Notes: a model not told the origin generated them from the letters alone. A stretch of DNA of 64,000 nucleotides from Deltaproteobacteria bacterium CG11_big_fil_rev_8_21_14_0_20_47_16 (GCA_002796325.1 PCXA01000018.1:62001-126000), one strand, 5' to 3'; counted from the first letter of the stretch, positions 17,282-27,573 are shown. A program made the numbers and translations.

Positions 17282-20200
17282 ATGACAGCGATTTGTGACC
17301 CACACCAACGCGTTACATGTAAGCAAGATTCTTATCCCTCTATAGCTACAGCAACAACGTTAAGCCCAGAAAAATGGCCAGCGATAAGCCCTGCTGATCT
17401 TGCACAGCTTTTGGATGGCTGCGTTTTTCAAAGTGTATCGACACGCTGCCAATCAGCACTACAAAATCTTGAAGCGTATACTAGTGGTATTTGGATAAAT
17501 GCAGCGCATAAGCGTTGGGAAGATTCTCTGTCTCAGAGTAACGAATGGAATACTGCCCAATTAACATATAATCCTCAGAAGCAATCTTCTCACAATTTGC
17601 AGGCAGTGGTTTCACTGGTCCGCGCTGCATATGCGGCAACCGATCTCAGCTCACATGGACTCCTATTGAAGGCCACGACTGAAGCAGAAGATTATGATCA
17701 ACCAGGTTTTGTTCAATTTGCACCAGTGGAGCTTAACGACGTGTGGAAGCAAATTGATCGTGAGCGTACCTTGGCAAGGGACTGGGTCGAATTGCATCTA
17801 ACACAAGTTTTGTCAGGCAATAGGAGTGCTTCTAATGCCTTGCTGGATGTAGATGTTTTAGGCGCAATAGGTGATGCTTATTCTGACCTGCGTGAATCCA
17901 CTCTGGCGCGTTATTATTATGAACGGGCTGCTCAACAGACGCGATTACTGAATAAAAACGCTGCAATAGCAGTGTGGTATGAACTGCAAGCTTTTGAAAC
18001 ATATTCTAGTGCTGAAAAACAGGAACATCGCTTACAATTAGCCGAGATTCGATCAAGAATCCCAGCAATGTTGCAGCAAGCTAGAACGCACGCATCTATT
18101 CCAAAATTTGAACAGCCAGTCATTGTGCATATGCCAGAAGGCTTAATGAATGCTGATGCTGAGACGATTGCCAACTATCCAACAGTAATTGTGCCAGCAA
18201 CTTCAACGGCAGATGGTCTTGAAGCATCGGGCCCATTAGAAGTACGCAATGTACGCTCTGTGGATATGCAGGAGTTGGGTGAACGGGCTATTAAAGAGGG
18301 TGTGGAGCAGGGGGATTGGGCTGCTTTACGGGATGTGATCACATCTCCATGGGAGCAAGTTGCTGGTCAAAAGACCCAGTTAATTGAGCAAGAACCCATC
18401 ATTATTTACACACCTGACAACTCAGATATTGTGGAATCCAGTGCTTATTCCGGCTCAATCGAGCAGGTTCGTAACGTCGAGGAATTGGCATGGCAGATGT
18501 CGTATCGTTTGGCGCTTACTGATTTGCAAGATCCCACCGCTGCTAAGCAAGCACAAAGCGACATTGGTTTCTTAGAAGCCGCGTTGTTTGAACGCATTAA
18601 TCGGCTTAAATACACGTCAGTGAGTCATGACGAAGCGTATCTCATGACTCAAGATTTACAGTTGGTGACTTCGCGCTGGCTCAGCCGTGGTGGCCCGATT
18701 GAATCATTGCATATGAGTGAAGGGCAAGCGGCTGCATCTGCTCGGCTAAAGAACGATCTGCTTCCGATGGCCAAAGCTGTTCAAGAGATGTCCACACCAT
18801 ACATGACGAATGATGCGAAGGATCCTTCTACAAACGTGATGGGTCAATTGTTTTGGGCGCTTAATTGGGACGCAAATTTATTGCTGGACCAACCCCAAGA
18901 CTCTATTCGAGGTGTGTTGGCCAATGTGCTGCCGCGTTATGGCAAGACTGCCACCGTGCAAATGCGCATGAATCAACTGCGTACCGAAAGCTCATGGTTG
19001 TTTGATGGCAATGCTCAATTAGATCCAGCGGTTGATGTCTCGCATGTGCCAGAGGGTGAACGTGCCAAAATGCTTGCTGCCAGTCGATATTGGGTCAGTG
19101 ACAGTGATGTTGAAAACATGGCAGCACCTATTGGTGGTGCGATGGCGGGTGGCTGGTTGGCGTCTTTGGGCGCTGGCCTGCTCTGTGGTCCTGACGCGCC
19201 CATTTGTATTGGTGCTATTATTATGTTTGGTGGTGGTCTTGGTGCCGGTGGCGGACTTGTGGCAGATCGCCAGGTGAATATTGCACGGCATTCAGCTGAA
19301 ACGGCCCAGGCAGCACGCACTGGTCTTGCGCTTGTGACGCAAGATGAATGGGAGAACCGTTCAAGTCGATGGAAATTTGGGTTGTACGCATCCATGGTTT
19401 TGGGTGCACCTATGGGGCCTGTTGGAGAAACAGCTGGGACGCTTGGTAAGGCACTGTTAGCAAAAGGTGCAAGTGCATCAGCGATGAGTGCTGCTGAAGG
19501 GACCATCGCTGTGGATTTGAGTGCGCAACTTTCTGCTGGTCTGAAAACAATGGGTAGAAGTGTTGTCAAGGGCATGAAAGCGCCTGGTAGCATGTGGCGT
19601 ATGGGGATTGCGGGCTTTGGTATAGCTGCAGATATGGTTACCGATGAAAATTACGATTTGAAGTTGGATATGTCTGTGAATAACATGTTGGGTTGGGGTG
19701 GTGGTGCACTATTGTGGAATGAGGCTATGGGCACCTATATTTTAGGTGTGAGCGCTAGTGGTCAAGTGGTCTCGTTGGTCATGAATACTGCGGGTGAAGT
19801 GGGTATTCAGGCCCTTCAGGATCGTCCCATTACGAGACCAGATGGTAAGCGTTGCTTTGTATCCAACATGTTTTCGACCCTTGCCACTGGCCTAGTCCGG
19901 AAGCCAGTGTTAATGGGACGTCGTCACTTTGGCAGTTTTGTATTTGGAAAAGAAGTCCTGTTGCCCATTGCTGAACGATTCCCCCGCGTTTCAAATGCTC
20001 TTCGCTCAGTGACACGCCGTAAAGGAGCCGTCAAACAATGGATAGCACCTCCCAATCTCACGATAGCGGAGTCCAAATATACTCAATTATTAAGAGGTGT
20101 AGCTTTAGATGATTTTATGGCGGCGCATCCCAATACATTTTCTTCCAAGTGGATTCCACCGAGCGCTGCTACAAGATACCGATTCCAATTACGTGAAGGA

Positions 20201-21457
20201 CTGACGCAAGCGGAATTTGATCAGCTGCGTATCAACGTTGAAGGTAAGTGGAGCGCAACTACTGCAAGAGATGGTACCGTAAGATACAATTTGGCCAATA
20301 CAAATGGCGATATTGCGGTCAACAATTGGTTGAGCATTCATCAGATGGATCATGTATGGCAATGGCAGAAGGGTACTGCTGGTCAAGTGGGTACCTTCCG
20401 TTTGAAGAGCGGTGTACAGCCAACAGCCATTCCAGAAGAATTACAGCAATCCCTGCAACCCATTGTTGGAGAGTGGCGTGCAGTGGAAACATCAGGCGGT
20501 CTCAAATACGTCTGGGCTAAACCTCGGATTGCGGCTTCCCAGTTTGAGCAGGTGGAAAATATACTGACTGGAGTTGGTGTTGGAAAGTGGTCACCACAAC
20601 TAACGGTACGTGGCATGATGGATAATTTGGGGCCGTATTTGGGCGGCGTTTTGGCCCTTAATGCTGTGGCTGGTGCGCGTGCCCAAGAGGCAGATCCCTA
20701 CTATCAGCCTGTTAACCGTGTTTTCGACTATGGATTTGGGGCTGTCTTGACAGAACCCTTTATGAAGGCACCTTTGGGCATTGATACCGTGCGGGCACAG
20801 TTGGTGGGATATAGCATGGCACTTGCCTCACGTGCGGTGCTCAACCCATTCTTCCCAACTTATTCAGAACCATGGATTGGTCGTCATAAACATTTCGAGC
20901 GTTTGGAAGATGGAGATTTAGATGGTGCATATGCGGTGACAAGTCGCAATATGACCAGTTTGACCACACCAATGAGCCCATTATTAGATTCGTTCATTGG
21001 TAATAATGGAACAGTAACGGGAACGATGTGGCGTTTGGAATATCGGGCAATTCATACCTTGCGTAAGGAATATGATGCTCTGTTTGAAGCGGCAGTATCA
21101 CGTCACGCAATGGGTTCCGGGATGCCAGATGTCGCTATTGCCGAGCGACGCCTAAAAATGTTTGCGCGTATGTTGGATCATCAATTGGTCGCACTTGAAG
21201 AAGAATCAGTAGATTTAGATGACGGTCGTTTAACTTTGGTTCTTGCGGCGTATGTACAATCTCGTTTGGGGAATAGCTTCAAGAAAACTGGAAAAGTGCC
21301 AATGAGTACTGATGTGATGGGCTCATTTGTGCCTCTGTTAACACAGCATAAAGCTATTTTTGATCAGCTTCCTACATTACCTAATTCAAATGAGGTTTGG
21401 GAACAATGGATCAAATCTGTAAACGATGGTAAGCTTGATCACCTGATAAAGTCCTAG
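17282..21457 (+). CDS. very large protein of unknown function (1391 residues)
   Basis: I do not recognise this protein. No signal peptide is seen. Residues about 170-260 are helical and TPR-like (ARYYYERAAQQTRLL). Near 620-665 there is a Gly-rich hydrophobic hairpin (MAGGWLASLGAGLLCG, then GAIIMFGGGLGAGGGLVA) that may insert in or cross a membrane. More hydrophobic Gly-rich segments occur near 795-840. Between about 965 and 1105 a degenerate repeat appears: FDQLRINVEGKWSATT, LQQSLQPIVGEWRAVE and QVENILTGVGVGKWS. A predicted helical C-terminus follows. ATG at 17282 is preferred over the adjacent TTG; the ribosome site is weak. The gene lies alone between tRNA-Pro and tRNA-Arg. A structural, envelope-associated or toxin-like role are all possible. 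Confidence 0.75.
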   Translation: MTAICDPHQRVTCKQDSYPSIATATTLSPEKWPAISPADLAQLLDGCVFQSVSTRCQSALQNLEAYTSGIWINAAHKRWEDSLSQSNEWNTAQLTYNPQKQSSHNLQAVVSLVRAAYAATDLSSHGLLLKATTEAEDYDQPGFVQFAPVELNDVWKQIDRERTLARDWVELHLTQVLSGNRSASNALLDVDVLGAIGDAYSDLRESTLARYYYERAAQQTRLLNKNAAIAVWYELQAFETYSSAEKQEHRLQLAEIRSRIPAMLQQARTHASIPKFEQPVIVHMPEGLMNADAETIANYPTVIVPATSTADGLEASGPLEVRNVRSVDMQELGERAIKEGVEQGDWAALRDVITSPWEQVAGQKTQLIEQEPIIIYTPDNSDIVESSAYSGSIEQVRNVEELAWQMSYRLALTDLQDPTAAKQAQSDIGFLEAALFERINRLKYTSVSHDEAYLMTQDLQLVTSRWLSRGGPIESLHMSEGQAAASARLKNDLLPMAKAVQEMSTPYMTNDAKDPSTNVMGQLFWALNWDANLLLDQPQDSIRGVLANVLPRYGKTATVQMRMNQLRTESSWLFDGNAQLDPAVDVSHVPEGERAKMLAASRYWVSDSDVENMAAPIGGAMAGGWLASLGAGLLCGPDAPICIGAIIMFGGGLGAGGGLVADRQVNIARHSAETAQAARTGLALVTQDEWENRSSRWKFGLYASMVLGAPMGPVGETAGTLGKALLAKGASASAMSAAEGTIAVDLSAQLSAGLKTMGRSVVKGMKAPGSMWRMGIAGFGIAADMVTDENYDLKLDMSVNNMLGWGGGALLWNEAMGTYILGVSASGQVVSLVMNTAGEVGIQALQDRPITRPDGKRCFVSNMFSTLATGLVRKPVLMGRRHFGSFVFGKEVLLPIAERFPRVSNALRSVTRRKGAVKQWIAPPNLTIAESKYTQLLRGVALDDFMAAHPNTFSSKWIPPSAATRYRFQLREGLTQAEFDQLRINVEGKWSATTARDGTVRYNLANTNGDIAVNNWLSIHQMDHVWQWQKGTAGQVGTFRLKSGVQPTAIPEELQQSLQPIVGEWRAVETSGGLKYVWAKPRIAASQFEQVENILTGVGVGKWSPQLTVRGMMDNLGPYLGGVLALNAVAGARAQEADPYYQPVNRVFDYGFGAVLTEPFMKAPLGIDTVRAQLVGYSMALASRAVLNPFFPTYSEPWIGRHKHFERLEDGDLDGAYAVTSRNMTSLTTPMSPLLDSFIGNNGTVTGTMWRLEYRAIHTLRKEYDALFEAAVSRHAMGSGMPDVAIAERRLKMFARMLDHQLVALEEESVDLDDGRLTLVLAAYVQSRLGNSFKKTGKVPMSTDVMGSFVPLLTQHKAIFDQLPTLPNSNEVWEQWIKSVNDGKLDHLIKS

Positions 21458-21497
21458 AAAACCCTTAACAATAATGGTAGCTGCGCCCTGAAAGTAT

Positions 21498-21574
21498 GTG
21501 CCCGTAGCTCAGCCGGATAGAGCATCGGTTTTCTAAACCGAGGGTCGCAGGTTCAAGTCCTGCCGGGCACGCCA
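21498..21574 (+). tRNA. tRNA-Arg (anticodon TCT)
   Basis: Acceptor stem GTGCCCG/CGGGCAC, discriminator G at 21571, CCA encoded at 21572-21574. The anticodon stem TCGGT/ACCGA encloses TTTCTAA, giving anticodon TCT. The T arm contains GGTTCAAGTCC. Confidence 0.95.
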
Positions 21575-21577
21575 GTA

Positions 21578-22558
21578 TTATGGAGTTTGGGTGCTTTGTA
21601 TCGGCGTTGCTCCTGTGTGAATTGCCAATTTCCTTTCTAAATTTAGTTCTGAAGATCGGCAAACAACCTCAACAATATCGTCAGAAGCGCTCCGCTCCTT
21701 GGTACACTTAACTGGAAGGTGATCTCTTAATTCCCAAAATTTAGCGCGACCTACAGGTGTGTTGAGGAGGGTTGCTAAATAATGCCGGAGCACATCATAC
21801 CGACGCTTCAATTCTGCTTTGTTGGCATCATTTGAAAACCGTGAAAGCGATTTGATATTGGCAGCATCAATTAATGCCTCAAGATATTCACGATGGTGGT
21901 TACGAATAGAGGGCACTTCGTCTTCTAAGCTTGCCAGGAAATATTGTGTAAACTCCAGAACTGTTCTGTGGAATTTTGAATAGTATAGATAGGACAATTT
22001 AAATGTACCATTAGGATTATCTAATGTGGCTTCGAATGGTTTAAAGGGGAAATGACTCAGATTTGCTTCTGAATCACTGTTTCCCCATCCAACAGTCGCA
22101 AACATGCCACAAGAATTGGCATCCTCCTGAAGACAACGCATGTAATTAACAACTGCAGTATCAAACGCATTTCGTGCAAACTGGGGTGCCGGGAAATAAC
22201 TTGTGCCTGCCATGAGATAGTAGGCTAACCGGTAATTGATGGTGCAGCTTTGATTGCGATCAAAGCGGGTTATCTGATTGTATTCTACCAAAATATGTTG
22301 CGATGTCTTTTGAGCGTCGGTGTATTCAAAGAGGGTGCGGTGAGGAGATCGATTGCTTTGATGAATATCCACTTTTGGTGAGTGTAGAACTGGCGCAAGA
22401 AAGGCTTCCAATTGATCGAGTGTATTGACGGAACATGATGCAGCAGGCGTTGATAAGGATGATGGCGGGACCCACTCCAAGCGATGATATGTGTCCTGCG
22501 GTGCAAATACGCCAACTGCTGTTCGCAGCGTGCTAACGATATTTCTGAGATCAGTCAT
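21578..22558 (-). CDS. hypothetical protein
   Basis: 326 residues, family not recognised. There is no signal peptide or membrane segment. The middle (about 100-220) is rich in aromatic residues and holds a few cysteines (CLQEDANSCG); the region near 215-275 looks helical and charged (NDANKAELKRRYDVLRHYL). AGGAGG seven bases before ATG at 22558 supports translation. The stop codon lies 3 bp beyond the 3' end of tRNA-Arg on the other strand. No co-transcribed neighbour is seen. Confidence 0.7.
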   Translation of the reverse strand: MTDLRNIVSTLRTAVGVFAPQDTYHRLEWVPPSSLSTPAASCSVNTLDQLEAFLAPVLHSPKVDIHQSNRSPHRTLFEYTDAQKTSQHILVEYNQITRFDRNQSCTINYRLAYYLMAGTSYFPAPQFARNAFDTAVVNYMRCLQEDANSCGMFATVGWGNSDSEANLSHFPFKPFEATLDNPNGTFKLSYLYYSKFHRTVLEFTQYFLASLEDEVPSIRNHHREYLEALIDAANIKSLSRFSNDANKAELKRRYDVLRHYLATLLNTPVGRAKFWELRDHLPVKCTKERSASDDIVEVVCRSSELNLERKLAIHTGATPIQSTQTP

Positions 22559-22663
22559 GATAAAACCTCCTGGTTGGGAGTGTATTCTTCAATTGTCATG
22601 CCAGCGATGTCAGAAAAATGAAGCTGATAAGAAGTGATTTAGAAACAGTAAGATACAGGAGTG

Positions 22664-22795
22664 ATGATGTTGAGCGCGTTAATGTTGCTGCTATGTGTGT
22701 TCATAACTGATGTTCAGGTGTTCGGATTTGTGACACAGAAATTAAGAAACTTAGGCGATGCCCCAAAAGTGGATCATTGCCTTTCCAAAGAGTAG
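22664..22795 (+). CDS. possible small hydrophobic protein (43 residues)
   Basis: ATG at 22664 follows CAGGAG at a spacing of 5-6 bases and opens a 43-codon frame beginning MMLSALMLLLCVFITDVQV, a plausible single membrane helix, with a charged C-terminus. The last 45 bases overlap the DASS transporter gene on the opposite strand. The support is only the ribosome site and the hydrophobic N-terminus. Confidence 0.25.
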   Translation: MMLSALMLLLCVFITDVQVFGFVTQKLRNLGDAPKVDHCLSKE

Positions 22796-24151
22796 AATCA
22801 GAACTACTCCTAACCCTCCAATCACCAACCCCGGAAAAATAAAATCACGTGTGGTAACGCCACCCTCTGAATATGCAATTTGATTGGGCGGAGTGCTGAC
22901 AGGAAGAGCCATGGCCACAGAGGCGCACAGCGCAATACTAATGGCCATTTGATAGCTTAGCTCGGGTAGTAGCGATTTCATCTGCATGCAATAGGCAATG
23001 CCAATGGGCAATAGTAAGTTCGCAGCCGCCGTGTTTGAAATGAATGTGCTGAGTGCAAATGTGGCCACCACAAATGGCATGACAAGTAGTATGGTATTGG
23101 TACTGGTGCTTGATGTGAGCCACCCTGCCAGTACCTGATCAAATCCTGTCATCATGAAACCCGAACCCAGTGCCAATCCACCAGCAATCAAAATTAATGC
23201 ATCCCATGAAATATGATTAATATCATGACGACCCAAAAGGCCGGTTATGCTGAATATAATGATGGGGAAGAGTGCAACCAAAGAGGACGGTAATCCGTGG
23301 AGTGAATTGGTTAGCCACAGGATGACTGTGAGTGCAAAAATAACGATTACGAAGAACTTCTTTGCATTGAGAGGTGCCTTTGGAATCGGTTGTCGTTTGA
23401 TAGGTTGTTTGAGTTTGAAATGGATTGATAATAGCAACCACGTCACAATTAATAGGCCCAGCATGAGTGGTACCGCAAGGGCCATCCACTTTAGAAAGTC
23501 AACGGAGTAGCCTTGTTGGTCTAAAAATCCGAGAGCAACTGCATTGGGCGGTGAGCCAATGGGGGTACCCATGCCGCCAATGTTTGCCGCAAATGGAACA
23601 CCCAGTAGAAAGGCCTTCTTAAAAGAATGGTGTTCCCTTTGAAATGAATTAAGCAGCGGAATAAGAACCGAAAACATCATAGCGGTTGTTGCTGTATTGC
23701 TCATCCACATTGAGAAGCATGCCGTTGCCAACATAATATTAAATAGTAAAAGCGCAGGATGTGATCTGCTGACGCGAACAATGAGTGCAGATACTGTTTG
23801 ATCAACACCGCTATTTTGGGCCACACGTGCTAGACAGAATCCACCCAGAAATAGGAGGAGGACCGGGTCAACGGCTCCAACCAAAATGGCGTGTACAGTA
23901 GGAGGGGTGGCATGTTCAAATCCAAAGATGGCCCACTTTCCTGGGTTGGCCAGCATCAGGATTTCCAAGCCGATAATGAGAAGGGCTGTTGCGAAAAGGG
24001 GAATGACATCGGTGATCCATAACAGTGCCGCCAAGATAAAAATAATGAGCATAAAATACTGCTCTTTGGAAAGTGTGTGTGGAGGTACAAAAAAGTGAAG
24101 ACCGCCAATGGCGGCACAGAGAGCAATTAAAAAAATCAGCCATTTCTTCAT
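22751..24151 (-). CDS. DASS (SLC13) family anion:sodium symporter
   Basis: 466 residues with about 11-12 hydrophobic segments. The two DASS signature motifs are present: MSNTATTAMM near residue 150 and ISNTAAANLLLP near 370, the SNT elements that coordinate sodium and substrate. GGMGTPIGSPPNAVALG near 192 is also typical. Likely substrates are dicarboxylates, citrate or sulfate; the sequence does not decide. It starts 5 bp after the stop of purE, so it should share the purK-purE transcript. Confidence 0.9.
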   Translation of the reverse strand: MKKWLIFLIALCAAIGGLHFFVPPHTLSKEQYFMLIIFILAALLWITDVIPLFATALLIIGLEILMLANPGKWAIFGFEHATPPTVHAILVGAVDPVLLLFLGGFCLARVAQNSGVDQTVSALIVRVSRSHPALLLFNIMLATACFSMWMSNTATTAMMFSVLIPLLNSFQREHHSFKKAFLLGVPFAANIGGMGTPIGSPPNAVALGFLDQQGYSVDFLKWMALAVPLMLGLLIVTWLLLSIHFKLKQPIKRQPIPKAPLNAKKFFVIVIFALTVILWLTNSLHGLPSSLVALFPIIIFSITGLLGRHDINHISWDALILIAGGLALGSGFMMTGFDQVLAGWLTSSTSTNTILLVMPFVVATFALSTFISNTAAANLLLPIGIAYCMQMKSLLPELSYQMAISIALCASVAMALPVSTPPNQIAYSEGGVTTRDFIFPGLVIGGLGVVLILLFGKAMIHFWGIA

Positions 24152-24156
24152 GAGTT

Positions 24157-24660
24157 CTATTTACGTCTTTGTAGTTTTCTATCTTTCCCAACCACCATTT
24201 TATATAGCTTCATTTTGAATGCCGCCAACTTTCTGTGAAGATCTGGGTTGGAGGCTGCGAGCATCTGACAGGCCAGAAGTCCTGCGTTGCGGCCGCCACC
24301 AATGGAGACAGTTGCTACAGGAACACCAGGAGGCATTTGGACGATGGATAGTAATGAATCCATGCCAGCCAATGATTTGGTGGGAATTGGAACGCCAATA
24401 ACGGGTAAGGTGGTAATAGCCGCAACCATACCCGGCAGGTGTGCTGCGCCACCCGCGCCGGCAATAATTACCCGAACGCCGCGTGCAATGGCGCTTTCTG
24501 CGTACTGGGCCATGATTTTGGGGGTGCGATGTGCAGATAAAATGCGCATTTCAAACGGTACACCCAATTCTTTGCATGATGCTGCGGCTTCTTTCATGAT
24601 CGGCAAATCGGAATCGCTCCCCATGACAATGCCGACCAATGGCTTTATTTTTTTGGACAT
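24157..24660 (-). CDS. purE: N5-carboxyaminoimidazole ribonucleotide mutase
   Basis: Class I PurE that converts N5-CAIR to CAIR in purine synthesis. Family motifs are [13 protein letters not shown] near residue 14, [15 protein letters not shown] near 41 and [15 protein letters not shown] near 68. The length of 167 residues is normal. It ends in a TAG stop. AAAGGAAA lies before its ATG inside the end of purK, overlapping that gene by 16 bp, so translation is probably coupled. PurK supplies its substrate. Confidence 0.96.
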   Translation of the reverse strand: MSKKIKPLVGIVMGSDSDLPIMKEAAASCKELGVPFEMRILSAHRTPKIMAQYAESAIARGVRVIIAGAGGAAHLPGMVAAITTLPVIGVPIPTKSLAGMDSLLSIVQMPPGVPVATVSIGGGRNAGLLACQMLAASNPDLHRKLAAFKMKLYKMVVGKDRKLQRRK

Positions 24661-25799
24661 AATTCAATTTCCTTTCGTGCTTCAATGGCTGTGGCGAGTG
24701 CAGCGTTAGCGGTGTCGCCCCAAGCGGTGATGTGTCCGAGTTTGCGACCACGGCGGGAATCTTGTTTGTGATACCAGTGAAGTGCAGCATGACCATTAGC
24801 GAGTGATGATGGGGATTGGATGTCACATTGACCGTCAAACTCTCCAAGAATATTGAGCATGGCAACACCTGGGTAGGTGAGTGATGTTTCTCCTAAGGCG
24901 AGCCCACTAACGGCGCGGATGTGTTGTTCAAACTGTGATGTCTTGCAGCCTTCAATCGTATAATGACCCGAGTTGTGAACACGCGGTGCAAGTTCGTTGA
25001 TAAAAATTTCTCCGCTTGCGGTATAAAACAGTTCAACGGCAAAGACGCCCACGGCATTCAGTTGATTTATGACAGTGCTTGCCATTTGTTTAATGGCAGT
25101 GGCGTCGTTGCGGGGGATGAGCGCAGGGCATTTGGCCCACAAACAGATGCTATTGGATTGAAAAGTTTCTACCACTGGGAAATGCGCGACAGATCCGTCT
25201 TTTCCGCGGGCAACTTGAATGGCGAGTTCAGTTGCAAATGGAATGAATTCCTCGGCCATTAAGTCGCGGCCAGCATGATAGTGTGACCAAAATCCGTCAA
25301 GCGCATCCGGGCCACGTAAGACAAACGTACCCTTACCGTCATACCCCATGCGTCTTTCCTTTAATACCAATGGCCAGCCCCAATCGTCAGCGCAGGCTTC
25401 ACAGTCCGCCATGGTACTCACAGATCGAAATCGTGGAACCGGAAGCCCTGCATTTTTTAGAAATTCTTTTTGATATAATTTGTCCTGAATTAAATCGATG
25501 GCGTCGAGTGATGGGAAAAATTGCAAATTTGAATGTGCAGCCTCTCGCAATGCGCCGGTATCCACGAATTCATTTTCGAATGTGACAATGGAAAGGGAGG
25601 CAAGCCATGTTTTGAGATCAGAGGGATTGCGCCAATCGCCAATGGTAACAGGAAAGTGTGCTGCGTGGGCAGGGGAGGCACTGTTGCGTTCCAATATTGA
25701 AGTGGGCATATTTAAACGTTGCGCTGCTTCACCCAGCATCATGGCCAATTGGCCGCCGCCCAATATGCCGACAGGAGATGTTTGTGAGGCATGTGCCAT
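24645..25799 (-). CDS. purK: N5-carboxyaminoimidazole ribonucleotide synthase
   Basis: ATP-grasp enzyme that carboxylates AIR with bicarbonate. The N-terminus holds [19 protein letters not shown]. The ATP-grasp core has [18 protein letters not shown] near 145, and [19 protein letters not shown] near 268 carries the metal and substrate residues. 384 residues is normal. It reads divergently from the SulP permease. It forms an operon with purE and, probably, the downstream DASS transporter. Confidence 0.95.
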   Translation of the reverse strand: MAHASQTSPVGILGGGQLAMMLGEAAQRLNMPTSILERNSASPAHAAHFPVTIGDWRNPSDLKTWLASLSIVTFENEFVDTGALREAAHSNLQFFPSLDAIDLIQDKLYQKEFLKNAGLPVPRFRSVSTMADCEACADDWGWPLVLKERRMGYDGKGTFVLRGPDALDGFWSHYHAGRDLMAEEFIPFATELAIQVARGKDGSVAHFPVVETFQSNSICLWAKCPALIPRNDATAIKQMASTVINQLNAVGVFAVELFYTASGEIFINELAPRVHNSGHYTIEGCKTSQFEQHIRAVSGLALGETSLTYPGVAMLNILGEFDGQCDIQSPSSLANGHAALHWYHKQDSRRGRKLGHITAWGDTANAALATAIEARKEIELCPKK

Positions 25800-25874
25800 G
25801 GAAGCCCTAAATCATGAAGCGGGGGAAAAAACAAGAAATTGACAGCAGTGATTGCAAAGGCGTATTGCGCGCAC

Positions 25875-27563
25875 ATGAAAAATCGCGACGCGGTCTTTTT
25901 CCCTAAGATTTTAACCACTCTTAAGCACTACTCCATCCAACAATTGGGCAAAGATCTGGCGGCTGGGGTTATTGTGGGCATTGTGGCGTTGCCACTCGCT
26001 ATTGCCTTTGCGATTGCGTCTGGTGTGACGCCCGATCGTGGACTGGCCACGGCCATTGTTGCTGGTTTTTTGATTTCATCTTTGGGGGGCTCTCGGGTGC
26101 AAATTGGGGGTCCCACTGGTGCGTTTGTCGTTATTGTGTATGGTATTGTCCAAAAATTTGGAGTGGATGGGCTCATCATCAGTACGCTCATTGCGGGAGT
26201 GCTACTCATTTTAATGGGGTCACTGCGTTTGGGTGCCATTATCAAGTTTATCCCATACCCGCTGACAGTGGGGTTCACAGCGGGTATTGCCGTGGTTATT
26301 TTTACTTCGCAGGTGAAGGACTTCTTTGGATTTCCGATGGCAACCTTGCCATCAGAATTTATTGATAAATGGGAAGCCTATTTTCATGCGCTGCCGCAAC
26401 TGGATCCCGTAACTGTAACGCTCGCGACGTCGGCATTTGCAATTTTGATTTTATGGCCCAAGGTGACACATCGTATCCCAGGGTCAATCATTGCCATTGT
26501 GTTGTTAACGGTGGTGGCCTATTTTTTCCAATTGCCAGTTGAAACCATTGGTTCCCGTTTTGGTGAGCTGTCGTCGGGGTTTCCACAACCTCACTGGCCA
26601 CACGCCAGTTTATCAGAGATTAAACAATTAATCCCCTCAGCTATGACCATTGCGCTTTTAGGGGCAATTGAATCACTGCTGTCTGCAACAGTTGCGGATG
26701 GGATGATTGAAAGTCATCATCGCTCCAATACAGAATTGATTGCACAGGGGATTGCCAACATTGCCTCACCGCTATTTGGTGGTATTCCTGCAACAGGTGC
26801 TATTGCGCGTACAGCAACAAACGTTAAAAATGGAGGGCGTACACCCATTGCAGGCATCACCCATGCGTTGGTGCTGTTGCTCATTGTCCTATTGTTTGGG
26901 AAGTGGGCTTCACTGATTCCTTTGTGTGTACTGTCGGCCATTTTGATGATGGTTGCGTATCATATGAGTGAGTGGCGCTCATTCAAGTCGCTCTTGCGGG
27001 CGCCGCGCATGGATGTGGCGGTCCTGCTGACAACATTTATTCTAACAGTCTTGCTGGATTTGACGGTAGCTGTTGAAATCGGACTGCTCATGGCAGCGGC
27101 GTTATTTGTAAAACGTATGACAGATGCCACAACCGTGCGCTCATTAACCAAAGCGCTGTCGGATGCAGAGCAACAAAATCATGACGACCATGTGGATCCA
27201 GCGCGTATTCCCAAAGGCGTTGAAGTCTATGAAGTAGAGGGAGCATTCTTCTTTGGTGCTGCTGAAACCTTGCGCAATGCCCTGACCATTGTTGAAACAC
27301 CACCTAAGGTAATGATTTTGCGTCTGCGTCACGTGCTGGCATTGGATGCCACGGGTATTCGGGCGATATTGGATATCTGTCGTTGGTGTAGGCGGGCAGG
27401 GGCGACATTGATTTTATCAGGTGTGCATGCCCAACCACTAATTGCGTTGGAACAAGCAGGGTCGCTTGACACAATTGGCATGGAAAATGTGTTAGGGACA
27501 TTTGATGAAGCTCTGAATCGTGCGGTCAATGTATTAAGGGCTGGATCGACCTCTGAGGCGTGA
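25875..27563 (+). CDS. SulP family anion permease with STAS domain
   Basis: 562 residues from ATG at 25875; a TTG at 25839 would add 12 residues, and neither start has a strong ribosome site. The N-terminal transport domain begins DLAAGVIVGIVALPLAIAFAIASG and has about 12-14 helices. A C-terminal STAS domain (about 450-545) contains ILRLRHVLALDATG, with the DATG turn typical of STAS phosphorylation or nucleotide sites. SulP proteins move sulfate, bicarbonate or other anions; the substrate is open. A terminator lies downstream. Confidence 0.92.
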   Translation: MKNRDAVFFPKILTTLKHYSIQQLGKDLAAGVIVGIVALPLAIAFAIASGVTPDRGLATAIVAGFLISSLGGSRVQIGGPTGAFVVIVYGIVQKFGVDGLIISTLIAGVLLILMGSLRLGAIIKFIPYPLTVGFTAGIAVVIFTSQVKDFFGFPMATLPSEFIDKWEAYFHALPQLDPVTVTLATSAFAILILWPKVTHRIPGSIIAIVLLTVVAYFFQLPVETIGSRFGELSSGFPQPHWPHASLSEIKQLIPSAMTIALLGAIESLLSATVADGMIESHHRSNTELIAQGIANIASPLFGGIPATGAIARTATNVKNGGRTPIAGITHALVLLLIVLLFGKWASLIPLCVLSAILMMVAYHMSEWRSFKSLLRAPRMDVAVLLTTFILTVLLDLTVAVEIGLLMAAALFVKRMTDATTVRSLTKALSDAEQQNHDDHVDPARIPKGVEVYEVEGAFFFGAAETLRNALTIVETPPKVMILRLRHVLALDATGIRAILDICRWCRRAGATLILSGVHAQPLIALEQAGSLDTIGMENVLGTFDEALNRAVNVLRAGSTSEA

Positions 27564-27573
27564 ATCATACCCA

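Noticed and set aside
17094-22558. tRNA-bounded genomic island around the giant gene
   Set aside because: No integrase, no direct repeat of a tRNA 3' end and no mobile gene were found, so an insertion cannot be supported.
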